The notes under the pieces are model-generated. The model saw nothing but the letters and a program-made list of their open reading frames with translations. It did no database searches and was not told the DNA's origin. A program made the position numbers and the translations under genes. A stretch of DNA of 64,000 nt from CAAFZY01 sp964410325 (GTDB taxonomy: Bacteria > Pseudomonadota > Alphaproteobacteria > RF32 > CAG-239). This document shows positions 32,119-40,383 of the stretch, one piece after another. Positions within the stretch are counted from its first letter, which is position 1. The number at the start of each line of letters is the position of its first letter. The DNA is taken from contig CAYPFN010000006.1 in the NCBI GenBank assembly GCA_964410325.1, positions 11,465 to 75,464 on the forward strand. The letters are read 5' to 3'.

Positions 32119-33432
32119 ATGCAAAACAAAATAACTTTCATCAAAAGTCCGATACTTTTAAAGAGCCGGAAATCTACACACACACACACACACACACATT
32201 TAAAGGCTGCCGAGCATAATAATACAGAACACCTCCAAAAGACTAAAAAGCCTTTAAGGAGTGTTAGAGCTAAGACGACGAGTACAAAAAATAAAAAAAA
32301 AGCACTTTTTTTTGCAAAAAATTTTACTTTTGGCGGTGTGGAAAAAGTTTTGGTAACAATTGTCAACGGACTGATTTCAAATGGTTGGCAGGTTTCAATC
32401 GTTTGGAATGGATATGTTGATAAAACAAGCATGTTGCAAATGATATCGCCACGGGTAAAACAATATTATGCCTTAAAATTATGGCATTTCCCGTTTTTTT
32501 CTATCCCGTGTAAAAATATGCCAAAATTTTTGCGCAACCTGATATCCAAAGCGGATGTAATTTTAAATCGTTATCTATCCTCTCTTATTCCGGATTTTGG
32601 AAGTTATGACTATATAATAGATTTTCGTAACGGTTCTTCATTGTTGTATAATTTGAAATTAGAACCTCATCAAAAACGTTTTGTCTGGATGCATGGCGCA
32701 TATGCTGGTTTTAAACGTAGCCGGAAGTTGGAACGTCATAAAATTTTTTGTTATGATAAAATCATTTGTCTGACTGAAAAATTCAAACAACAATTCAGCC
32801 TTGATTATCCGTCATGTTCAGACAAGATAACCTGTATTTATAATCCGTTTATAACGGATAAACCGGTGCCAGATAAACAAGAAGAAAAGGAATGTAAAAA
32901 ATATCAGCCTTATTATCTGCATGTTTCCCGAATTGATGTTGATAAAGATATTCAAACCGTACTTGCCGCATATAAAAAGTTTTTATCAAAAAGCGGTTCA
33001 AATAAAAAACTAGTATTTATCGGCGATGGAAAACAGTATAATTTTTTTAAAAACCAAATTCAGGAAAAAGGCTATGCCGATAATATCATTTTTTACGGTC
33101 GCAGCTCAGCGCCGCTGACTTGGATGCAGCATGCCGAAGCTCTTATATTATCATCTAAAGCCGAAGGGCTGCCGACAGTTTTGATTGAAGGACAAATTTG
33201 CGGCACATTGGTTATATCGTCTGATTGTCGCGAAGGCCCTGCCGAAATTTTGCAAAACGGCAAAAGCGGTATATTATTTGCTCCCGGTGATGCTGATGCT
33301 TTGGCAGAAATTTTATGCCGTATTGATAATGGGATGGTAGATAAACAAGCCTATATTAACAACGCCTCTGCAAATATATATCGTTTTGATGTAAAACAAT
33401 TTATACATAAATTTTCTTTATTGGAGAAATAA
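32119..33432 (+). CDS. GT4-family glycosyltransferase with phase-variable start
   Basis: 437 residues. After a non-conserved, Lys-rich leader of about 60 residues, the GT4 (GT-B) fold begins at ALFFAKNFTFGGVEKVLVTI. The nucleotide-sugar site region is in the second half, with KAEGLPTVLIEGQICGTLV carrying the E-x7-E type motif. It probably adds a sugar to a surface polysaccharide or lipooligosaccharide. The leader is encoded through an (AC)11.5 tract at 32176-32198 (Thr-His repeats). The best ribosome site, AAGGAA at 32101-32106, is placed for an ATG at 32112 that is out of frame; the in-frame ATG at 32119 is 12 bases away from it. Tract length should set whether and how strongly the gene is expressed. 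First gene of a three-gene cassette. Confidence 0.85.
   Translation: MQNKITFIKSPILLKSRKSTHTHTHTHLKAAEHNNTEHLQKTKKPLRSVRAKTTSTKNKKKALFFAKNFTFGGVEKVLVTIVNGLISNGWQVSIVWNGYVDKTSMLQMISPRVKQYYALKLWHFPFFSIPCKNMPKFLRNLISKADVILNRYLSSLIPDFGSYDYIIDFRNGSSLLYNLKLEPHQKRFVWMHGAYAGFKRSRKLERHKIFCYDKIICLTEKFKQQFSLDYPSCSDKITCIYNPFITDKPVPDKQEEKECKKYQPYYLHVSRIDVDKDIQTVLAAYKKFLSKSGSNKKLVFIGDGKQYNFFKNQIQEKGYADNIIFYGRSSAPLTWMQHAEALILSSKAEGLPTVLIEGQICGTLVISSDCREGPAEILQNGKSGILFAPGDADALAEILCRIDNGMVDKQAYINNASANIYRFDVKQFIHKFSLLEK
32176..32198 (+). repeat. (AC)n dinucleotide tract in the glycosyltransferase start
   Basis: Eleven and a half perfect AC units inside the 5' coding region. One extra unit would put the ATG at 32112 in frame with the enzyme, and one unit fewer leaves neither ATG in frame. 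Confidence 0.95.
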
Positions 33433-33435
33433 TCT

Positions 33436-34434
33436 ATGTATTTGCCGTCCGTTTCAGTTGTCATGCCGGTTTACAATGCATCGCAATATTTGTCGCAATG
33501 TCTTGATAGCCTTTTGGGACAAGATTTAAAAGATATTGAAATTATCTGTGTTAATGACGGTTCAAAAGACGATTCGTTGCCACTTTTGCAATGTTATGCC
33601 AAGAAAGATGCCCGGATTAAAATAATAGATAAGGCAAATAGCGGTGCCGGCGACAGCCGCAATGCAGGTTTTAGTCAAGCCAAAGGCAAATACGTTATTT
33701 TCCTGGATGCAGATGATTTTTTTGATAGGCGAATGCTTTTTTTAGCTTTTGATAAAATGGAAGAAACCGGAGCTGATATGGTTATTTTCCGTTATCATCT
33801 CTACGATGATCAGACTGGCAAAACAAAAAAATCAGATTATATCTGGCCACACATCAGGGATATAAATAAAGTAACATTTTCCAAGGAAGATGTTCCGGAA
33901 TATATTTTTAATACCTTTCCAAATGCACCGTTTGTAAAACTCTACAAACGGGAATTTATCGCCAAAAATCAATTAAAATTTGATAATCTCAAAAGTTGTA
34001 ATGATGTAACGTTCTCTTTGTTAAGCCTGTATTATGCTAAAAAAATTGCATTGCTTGACCAACCTTTGGTATATTACAGGATAAACACTTCAGGACAAAT
34101 CAGCGCCAATCGTGGAAAATGGTTTGACAGCATATATTTGGCTTTAGAATCTTTTTTGGCGCAGTGTGACCTGGACGATAAGTATAAGAATAGTTTTTAC
34201 AGTTTTGCTGCCGGTGTATTATCTTATGAATATAAACAGACAATTCAAAAAAAAGAATTTTTGGAAAAAATGCAAAAATTTTTGCCTGCCAGAGTTTACA
34301 ATGCATTTTTGTTTAAAAGTGGAGCATTGCCTTTTTATAAAAAAGTATACGGGATTTTCAAGGAAAAAGAACGTTATCATATTTATGTTTTAGGTATTCA
34401 TTTAAAAATCAAAAAAGGAAAAAAATCGAAATGA
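33436..34434 (+). CDS. GT2-family glycosyltransferase
   Basis: 332 residues. A typical GT-A fold opens the protein: SVVMPVYNASQYLSQCLDSL, IICVNDGSKDDS, the region GAGDSRNAGFSQAKGKYV and the metal-binding FLDADDFFD. The C-terminal 120 residues are variable, as in the family. Such enzymes build capsule, O-antigen or lipooligosaccharide. The gene starts 3 bases after the GT4 gene and its stop overlaps the fucosyltransferase start by four bases, so all three are co-translated. Confidence 0.92.
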   Translation: MYLPSVSVVMPVYNASQYLSQCLDSLLGQDLKDIEIICVNDGSKDDSLPLLQCYAKKDARIKIIDKANSGAGDSRNAGFSQAKGKYVIFLDADDFFDRRMLFLAFDKMEETGADMVIFRYHLYDDQTGKTKKSDYIWPHIRDINKVTFSKEDVPEYIFNTFPNAPFVKLYKREFIAKNQLKFDNLKSCNDVTFSLLSLYYAKKIALLDQPLVYYRINTSGQISANRGKWFDSIYLALESFLAQCDLDDKYKNSFYSFAAGVLSYEYKQTIQKKEFLEKMQKFLPARVYNAFLFKSGALPFYKKVYGIFKEKERYHIYVLGIHLKIKKGKKSK

Positions 34435-35237
34435 AAATTGTAAAAATTCAAGGAGGTTTAGGTAATCAAATGTTCCAATATGCTTTTGCTAAGGCACTTG
34501 AATATAAGGGAAATAAAGTGTTTTGTGACATACACTGGTATAAAGCATTGCATAAAAACACAACTCGGCGCAGTTTTGATTTGAATGTTTTTAATACCCA
34601 AATCATTTCATCTTTATGGTGGCAAAAGGTGTTTTGTAAAGTTGTCAAAGAAAAAAATGTGAATGTTTATGAACCGGAATTGTTAAATTTAAATGGAAAT
34701 ATTTACTACTCTGGTTATTTTCAATCAGAACACTACTTTAAGGATTTTCGATCGGAAATAATAAAACAATTTTCATTAAAAGCACAGCCGAATGAGACAA
34801 ATCTAAAAATTTTGCAAAAAATAAAAACAACGAATTCGGTGTCAATGCATATTCGCCGGGGTGATTATGTAAAACTGTCGCATATATACGGGCTTTGTTC
34901 GCTGGCTTATTATCAGAAAGCCATGGAGTATATTCAAAACCGTGTTTCTGAGCCATGTTTCTTTATTTTTTCAGATGATATGTCCTGGGTCAGAAAAAAT
35001 TTAAAAATGGAAGCCTCTTGTGAATACATTGATGTAAATAATGCCCAAACGGCGTATCTTGATTTGGAATTAATGAAAAATTGCAAACATAATATCATTG
35101 CCAATTCCAGTTTTTCATGGTGGGGTGCCTGGCTCAATGAAAATGAAGAGAAAATCGTAATATGTCCGGATAAATGGTATGCAGATGGCAGACCGACTGA
35201 TATCATTCCGCCTCAGTGGATAAAAATACAAAGTTAA
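34431..35237 (+). CDS. Alpha-1,2-fucosyltransferase (GT11)
   Basis: 268 residues with GT11 family motifs: N-terminal IQGGLGNQMFQYAFAKALE, the donor-binding MHIRRGDYVK, FFIFSDDMSWV and NIIANSSFSWWGAWLN. GT11 enzymes add fucose in alpha-1,2 linkage to galactose; in Helicobacter pylori the homologue makes host-like H and Lewis antigens. Here it is the last gene of the cassette and overlaps the GT2 gene by four bases. Host-glycan mimicry is an inference from the family. No terminator follows on this strand before the tracrRNA gene, which points the other way. Confidence 0.93.
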   Translation: MKIVKIQGGLGNQMFQYAFAKALEYKGNKVFCDIHWYKALHKNTTRRSFDLNVFNTQIISSLWWQKVFCKVVKEKNVNVYEPELLNLNGNIYYSGYFQSEHYFKDFRSEIIKQFSLKAQPNETNLKILQKIKTTNSVSMHIRRGDYVKLSHIYGLCSLAYYQKAMEYIQNRVSEPCFFIFSDDMSWVRKNLKMEASCEYIDVNNAQTAYLDLELMKNCKHNIIANSSFSWWGAWLNENEEKIVICPDKWYADGRPTDIIPPQWIKIQS

Positions 35238-35321
35238 TTAATCAGGAAATATTTTTGCCTTTCTGAAATCACAAAATAATCATTGCTGAAATATAAATCA
35301 TTACAGGCAGATCAGTCAAAA

Positions 35322-35424
35322 ATTAAAAAATCCCGAAAAGCGAACCTTTCGGGATGTAATATCGAAATAAATTTCTTATTAGCGACTAGACATCTAAAAC
35401 CAATTTGCTAAAAATTTACTCGAT
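35322..35424 (-). ncRNA. tracrRNA of the type II-C CRISPR system
   Basis: Read on the minus strand: a promoter (separate entry), then an anti-repeat (35382-35410) complementary to 28 of 29 contiguous bases of the CRISPR repeat. Next come TAATAAG, a stem (GAAAT/ATTTC inside TAATA/TATTA), and a terminator hairpin (ATCCCGAAA/TTTTCGGGAT) with a run of six T ending near 35322. This order (anti-repeat, AATAAG, stem, terminator) is that of type II-C tracrRNAs. Length is about 100 bases. It is divergent from cas9. The anti-repeat differs from the repeat where the repeat has TATAAT (here TAAAAA), so no antisense promoter is left across it. Confidence 0.92.
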
Positions 35425-35430
35425 ACTATA

Positions 35431-35459
35431 AGTATAATTTTAATAAAGCTGAGAGTCAA
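35431..35459 (-). promoter_or_regulatory. tracrRNA promoter
   Basis: On the minus strand TTGACT, exactly 17 bases, TATACT, placing the start near 35424, about 14 bases before the anti-repeat. Its -35 box is back to back with a possible cas9 -35 box. Confidence 0.85.
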
Positions 35460-35460
35460 C

Positions 35461-35488
35461 TTGTTTTTTTATATTAATATGGTACGAT
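35461..35488 (+). promoter_or_regulatory. Possible cas9 promoter
   Basis: TTGTTT, 16 bases, TACGAT, about 30 bases before the cas9 start codon, adjoining the divergent tracrRNA promoter. Weak match. Confidence 0.4.
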
Positions 35489-35518
35489 ATATCGTCTTAT
35501 TAAGATCATGGAGAAAAA

Positions 35519-38500
35519 ATGATGATGAAGTATAGACTTGGCTTAGATATGGGTGCGACATCAATTGGTTGGGCTGTTTTTGATATAGATAACAACAAAT
35601 TGATGGATATGGGGGTGCGGATTTTTGATGACGGTAGAGAAGATAAAACTAAAGCAGCCCTATGTGTTAAGAGAAGAAATGCACGTGGGGCAAGGCGCCT
35701 TATTAAGCGAAAACATGTTAAGAAACGTGAGTTGTTAAAAAAATTAATAGAATTTGGTCTTTTTCCTCAAGATGACGAAAGCTGCCAAGAATTAAAGAAA
35801 TTAAATCCGTATAAACTTCGGAAACAAGCATTGGATAAACAAGTTTCTTTGTATGAATTAGGTCGGATAATTTTTAGTTTGGCACAAAGGAAAGGTTTTC
35901 AATCTAACCGCAAAGATAACAAAGAAGAAAGCAGTAAGTTAAAAGCCGGTTATGAAAAATTGAAAGAGCAAATATCAAATGCTGGGGCAAGAACATATGG
36001 TGAATATTTGCGCATACAACAAGAAAAAAATTATAATGCACCTATAAGGCTGAAAGATACTTTTGATGCCAATGGAAAATATACCGGAGGATTATTCCCA
36101 TTTCGGGAAGTTTATCAAAAAGAGTTTAATCAGGTTTGGGATAGTCAACAGAAATATTATCCGGAAGTTTTAATTGATGACCATAAGCAAATTATAAAAG
36201 ACATTTTATTTTTCCAAAGACCGTTAAAGGAACAAGAAGAAGGATATTGTGCTTTCGAGAAAGGGGAACGCCGCATACCTAAAGCGCATCCTCTGTTTCA
36301 AGAATTCAGGATTTGGCAGCATGTGCTTAACTTAGAATACAATTCATCTAGTAGCTTCAAAAAACACTATATCAGAAAGCAGTATACGCTTAACTTAGAA
36401 AATGCCTTGAAAGATCAAAATCTAAATCATCAACAATTAGTATCTCTGTTAAAAAATCCACAAAAATTGAAAGTAACTCAAAAAGGGCTTGTGTCATATG
36501 CAACAATCAAAAAGGCTTTAGGCTTAAACAGCCAAGGCCGATTTAATTTTGAAGGAATGAGCCAAAATTCGGAGATGGAAAAAGGGATATTGGTGGATAC
36601 AACCCAAAATGCCATCAATCAATCCACATATTTTAAAGAATTTTGGAATCAAATGACAGAAAGTAGAAAAGGGGAACTTATAGATGTTTTAAGTAGGCCG
36701 GAATGTTATATTCAGTTTCCAAAGAAACGCGTCTCGATGGAAAAATCTGAAAATATTTTAAAAAATTATTTGTGCCGAGAATTTACCCTTTCTATCCCGG
36801 CAGCAGAAGAGCTTTTATATAAAATTAATTTGGAGGATGGTTTTAGTTCGCTGTCAAAGAAGGCCATAGAAAAGCTCTTGACATTAATGAAGCAAGGCAT
36901 GCGTTATCCAGATGCTTGTGATGAGCTTGGCTATTTACGAGTAGACTATAAACATTTTGATAAATTGCCTTATTATGGTGTTCTTTTAGAACAAAGCTGT
37001 TTGGGGCAAAAGAGCAATCCACAGACAGAAGAAGAAAAATATGGGAGAATCAATAATGCAACCGTGCATATTGCGTTAAATCAGATCAGATGCCTTGTAA
37101 ATGAGCTGATTGATATATATGGCAAACCATATGACATAGCTATAGAATATGCCAGAGATTTGCCAGCTTCTGCAGAAGAACGTAAGAAAATACAACGTAT
37201 ACAAGAGGATAATGAAAAGGAGAATGAAGAAATCAAAAAAGAAATGCGTGATAAAATCGGCCAACGGGAATATAACAAACGCGACATTCAGAAATATAAA
37301 ATCTGGAAACAAATGGGGATTCCAAAAGGCGGTAAAGCTGATGTTGTTCGGGAATGTCCGTTTTCCGGGAAAATAATATCTGTAAGCGATCTGTTAAATG
37401 GACAAATGTTCCAGATTGAACACTTGCTGCCTTTTTCCCGCACACTGGATGACAGTATAAATAATAAAGTTATTGCCAGTGTCGAGGCCAATAGATATAA
37501 AGGGAATCGTACCCCCTTTGAAGCTTTCGGCGAAAGCAAAGATGGTTATGACTGGACGGAAATTCAAAAGAGGGCTCAAAAGCTCAGCAATGAACAACAA
37601 TGGCGTTTTTTGGCAGATGCCATGAAAAAATTTGAAGCACAGGAAAGCCCGATAGCTCGTTCCCTAAATGATACGAGATATATGACACGCATATTACAAA
37701 CTTATTTATTGCCTATTGTACGTGAAGATGGCAAAAAAACGGTGCAATCTGTTGTTGGAAAGTTAACATCCATGGTTAGAAAAGCATGGGGGTTAAATCA
37801 GTATAAAAACAAAGAAAACAATAATGAATATCGAGCATTTCATAATCATCATGCAGTTGATGCCGTTATTGTTGCAACCATAGAACGAGGCCAGATAGGT
37901 AAAGTCTCCGAACAATTAAAAAAAGTATCTGTCTGCACCAGAGAAGAATTTAAGGATGAGTTGTATAAATTAAAAGATTCACAAGTTTCAAAAGAAGAAA
38001 AAGAAGCTTTGCGCAAACGAATCAAAGAATTTGTTTTGGCCAAAGAAGAAGGAATTATAAATCAGAATTTACCACGTCCAGAGAACTTAAATGTTACTCA
38101 ATTCATGAATCAGGTGGAAAAAATTAACATTTCTCACAAACCAAATTTAAAAAACATTAAAGATAAAAACTCCACAGTAGGACAGTTGCATGAAGATACA
38201 GCCTATGGCCTGAAATCATTTATTGATGACGAAAGCCTCAAAGCGAGATTCGTATGCCGTAAAAAAGGTAAAAAAGAATGGAAAGAAAAGGATATTACCG
38301 AATATATTCCGATGTTTTATGATAAAGAAGATAAAAATGCCTATTATGATACTTACAAGCAATGGTTTATTTTAAATGGAAAAGCACGGACGATAATTGC
38401 TTCAAATAAAGAAGAAAAACAAAAGAAAAAAGAATTGACAGATAGAGAACGCCAAGCCATCATAGATCTGCGTCATGCGGCAGCAAAAGCGTTTAAATGG

Positions 38501-39001
38501 TTTGTAGGCGGTGGAAATTTCTGTGCGGAGATATATGAAGTGAACAGACAAAATAAAGTTGCAGGCATGCCAACAAATAATCAGGGGGAATGGATCGGGG
38601 AAATTGTATCGAATTATAATGCAACGCTTCGTGAACGTCGGGACGAAAATATTTCTTATTTACCGTACAAATATCCGAATGCAAAAAAGATTATGAGATT
38701 GCGGCGCAATGATATGGTGCTGGCAACTTTTACCCGAGAACAAGCGCAGGCTGAAGATTTTTTTAAAGGCATTAAAGATTATGTGCAAAATATTTTTAAT
38801 CAAAATCCAGAAATCGAACAAACTGATGTGTTGTTTAGAGTGAAAAAGATGACGGGAAGTTCTGTTTATTTTACACCGCATAACATCGCAAAAGAAGAAA
38901 GTGATACTAAATCTTGGATAGCTTCAGTCAGTAGCATGCAAAAGCATAAAGTGCGTAAAATTGTTATTACACCGGCGGGGAGAATAAAAGATGCCCAATA
39001 A
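35519..39001 (+). CDS. cas9: Type II-C CRISPR RNA-guided endonuclease Cas9
   Basis: 1160 residues, longer than the roughly 1080 of the Neisseria enzyme and shorter than type II-A enzymes. RuvC-I has Asp10 in LGLDMGATSIGWAVFDID, followed by the Arg-rich bridge helix (KRRNARGARRLIKRK, about 50-66). A recognition lobe runs to about 520. RuvC-II has Glu543 in IAIEYARDL. The HNH domain has a CPFSGK entry, His635 in QIEHLLPFSR and Asn658, 23 residues apart as in characterised Cas9. RuvC-III has His778 and Asp781 in HHAVDAVIVATI. The PAM-interacting domain is C-terminal. All nuclease residues are present. Three ATG codons in a row start the gene; GGAG lies five bases before the first. It overlaps cas1 by 11 bases. 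With no csn2 or cas4, the system is type II-C. Confidence 0.97.
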   Translation: MMMKYRLGLDMGATSIGWAVFDIDNNKLMDMGVRIFDDGREDKTKAALCVKRRNARGARRLIKRKHVKKRELLKKLIEFGLFPQDDESCQELKKLNPYKLRKQALDKQVSLYELGRIIFSLAQRKGFQSNRKDNKEESSKLKAGYEKLKEQISNAGARTYGEYLRIQQEKNYNAPIRLKDTFDANGKYTGGLFPFREVYQKEFNQVWDSQQKYYPEVLIDDHKQIIKDILFFQRPLKEQEEGYCAFEKGERRIPKAHPLFQEFRIWQHVLNLEYNSSSSFKKHYIRKQYTLNLENALKDQNLNHQQLVSLLKNPQKLKVTQKGLVSYATIKKALGLNSQGRFNFEGMSQNSEMEKGILVDTTQNAINQSTYFKEFWNQMTESRKGELIDVLSRPECYIQFPKKRVSMEKSENILKNYLCREFTLSIPAAEELLYKINLEDGFSSLSKKAIEKLLTLMKQGMRYPDACDELGYLRVDYKHFDKLPYYGVLLEQSCLGQKSNPQTEEEKYGRINNATVHIALNQIRCLVNELIDIYGKPYDIAIEYARDLPASAEERKKIQRIQEDNEKENEEIKKEMRDKIGQREYNKRDIQKYKIWKQMGIPKGGKADVVRECPFSGKIISVSDLLNGQMFQIEHLLPFSRTLDDSINNKVIASVEANRYKGNRTPFEAFGESKDGYDWTEIQKRAQKLSNEQQWRFLADAMKKFEAQESPIARSLNDTRYMTRILQTYLLPIVREDGKKTVQSVVGKLTSMVRKAWGLNQYKNKENNNEYRAFHNHHAVDAVIVATIERGQIGKVSEQLKKVSVCTREEFKDELYKLKDSQVSKEEKEALRKRIKEFVLAKEEGIINQNLPRPENLNVTQFMNQVEKINISHKPNLKNIKDKNSTVGQLHEDTAYGLKSFIDDESLKARFVCRKKGKKEWKEKDITEYIPMFYDKEDKNAYYDTYKQWFILNGKARTIIASNKEEKQKKKELTDRERQAIIDLRHAAAKAFKWFVGGGNFCAEIYEVNRQNKVAGMPTNNQGEWIGEIVSNYNATLRERRDENISYLPYKYPNAKKIMRLRRNDMVLATFTREQAQAEDFFKGIKDYVQNIFNQNPEIEQTDVLFRVKKMTGSSVYFTPHNIAKEESDTKSWIASVSSMQKHKVRKIVITPAGRIKDAQ

Positions 39002-39896
39002 TATTATTGAAATTTCAACCAACAATAAAAAACTTAGTGTTTTTCATGGTTTCTTGCGGATTGAAGAAGAAGGGAATGTCTTAAAAGACATTCCCTTTAA
39101 TTCTATCAACGCTGTCATCATCACAGCGTTTAATGTAAGTTATACCAACAACCTCTTACAACGCCTGTGTGAAGAAAATATACCTCTGGTTATTTTAGGA
39201 AAAAATTATACCCCAAGTGGTATATTATTATCATACATTGGCCAGAGTCGGCAAACAGAAGTGCAATATTTGCAAATAGAAAATAAAAAACCGCTAAAAA
39301 AAAGAATTTGGCAGCAATTGGTTAAAGAAAAGATTAAAAATCAATCCAGAGTCTTGGATCTGTTTCAGAAAGAAAATAAACTGCGATATATCTATAAGAA
39401 CGTTTTATCGGCGGATAGCACAAACCGCGAAGCTTATGCAGCCAGAATATATTTCAAAACGTTGTTCGGTACAGATTTTGTTCGCAACAAAGATATGCAA
39501 GGTATAAATTCTTTTCTAAATTATGGTTATGCAATTTTGCGTTCAGCGATAGCCCGTTATGTAGTGGCATCGGGTTTGAATCCTGCCTATGGCGTTGGCC
39601 ATAGGAATAAATTAAATCCCTTTTGTTTAGTGGATGATTTGATTGAGCCTTATCGTCCGATTGTTGATAGTGTTGTCTATGTGATTTTTAAGCAAAATCC
39701 AGATATATCAGATTTATCAACGGCATATAAGGCCAAATTATCAGGGATATTAACAAAAGAATATTATAATGGAGAAGGTTTTTCCCCTTTATACATGATA
39801 TTGCAGCAAACTGTTTGGGATTTGGTCAATATATATAAAACTAAAGATATTCAATTTAAATTTAATAATTATTTGTTTGAAGTGAGGTTGATTTGA
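38991..39896 (+). CDS. cas1: CRISPR integrase Cas1
   Basis: 301 residues, usual length for type II Cas1. The metal-binding residues are present: Glu147 (NREAYAARIYFKTLFG), His204 (YGVGHRNKLNPF) and Glu219 (DDLIEPYRP). Cas1 with Cas2 inserts new spacers into the array; in type II systems Cas9 and tracrRNA help choose them. The start overlaps the cas9 end by 11 bases and the stop overlaps the cas2 start, so the three genes form one translational unit. Confidence 0.97.
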   Translation: MPNNIIEISTNNKKLSVFHGFLRIEEEGNVLKDIPFNSINAVIITAFNVSYTNNLLQRLCEENIPLVILGKNYTPSGILLSYIGQSRQTEVQYLQIENKKPLKKRIWQQLVKEKIKNQSRVLDLFQKENKLRYIYKNVLSADSTNREAYAARIYFKTLFGTDFVRNKDMQGINSFLNYGYAILRSAIARYVVASGLNPAYGVGHRNKLNPFCLVDDLIEPYRPIVDSVVYVIFKQNPDISDLSTAYKAKLSGILTKEYYNGEGFSPLYMILQQTVWDLVNIYKTKDIQFKFNNYLFEVRLI

Positions 39897-40246
39897 GGAA
39901 AGCAGTCAAACAAAGGGAATATCTTAACGGGAGAAAACTGATGTGGATGATGGTAATGTTTGATTTACCGACAGAAACCAGAGCACAACGTAAATCTGCT
40001 GCAAAATTTCGTAAATTTTTATTAGATGAAGGTTTTGAAATGGTTCAATTTTCGGTTTATGTTCAGTTTACTGGAACTTTTGAAAGTTCACAAAAATTTG
40101 TTCGTTCGATTCGTAAAAACAATCCAGAATGTGGGGATATAAATATTTTGTTTTTTACAGATAAGCAATTTTCCAATATAATTCATATAGAAAATCATGT
40201 GGATAAGTTGTTAAAACAAGAGCCAGCACAGTTCGAATTATTCTAA
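39893..40246 (+). CDS. cas2: CRISPR-associated protein Cas2
   Basis: The conserved body starts at MWMMVMFDLPTET with the usual Asp after the first strand, then RKFLLDEGFEMVQFSVYVQF and a C-terminal dimerisation strand. I give the TTG start at 39893 (117 residues), which overlaps the cas1 stop as TTGA and has GAGGT upstream; related Cas2 proteins have a similar short leader before the first strand. The ATG at 39941, with GGGAG before it, would give 101 residues and is also plausible. Last protein gene of the locus. Confidence 0.94.
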   Translation: MRKAVKQREYLNGRKLMWMMVMFDLPTETRAQRKSAAKFRKFLLDEGFEMVQFSVYVQFTGTFESSQKFVRSIRKNNPECGDINILFFTDKQFSNIIHIENHVDKLLKQEPAQFELF

Positions 40247-40337
40247 TTAAATCACAAAATATGACAATATAAAAAGATCAAAAAAAATAAATTAAACAGA
40301 GAAAAATGAGTTATGAAAAATATAAAATTTTAGAATC

Positions 40338-40375
40338 AAAAAAGCCTCAGAGTGCTGAATATCAACACTTTGAAG
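40338..40375 (-). terminator. Terminator for minus-strand CRISPR transcripts
   Basis: Stem CTTCAAAGTG/CACTCTGAGG (one mismatch) followed on the minus strand by CTTTTTT, nine bases beyond the array. There is no T-run on the plus strand, so it supports transcription of the array towards cas2. Confidence 0.75.
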
Positions 40376-40383
40376 CTAAAGGA

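Noticed and set aside
32058..32432. Minus-strand frame opposite the glycosyltransferase start
   Set aside because: Shadow frame; the repeated Cys-Val residues come from the AC tract and no ribosome site or family is seen.
31948..35500. Prophage or integrative element around the glycan and CRISPR genes
   Set aside because: No integrase, phage structural gene, tRNA-linked direct repeat or other boundary was found.
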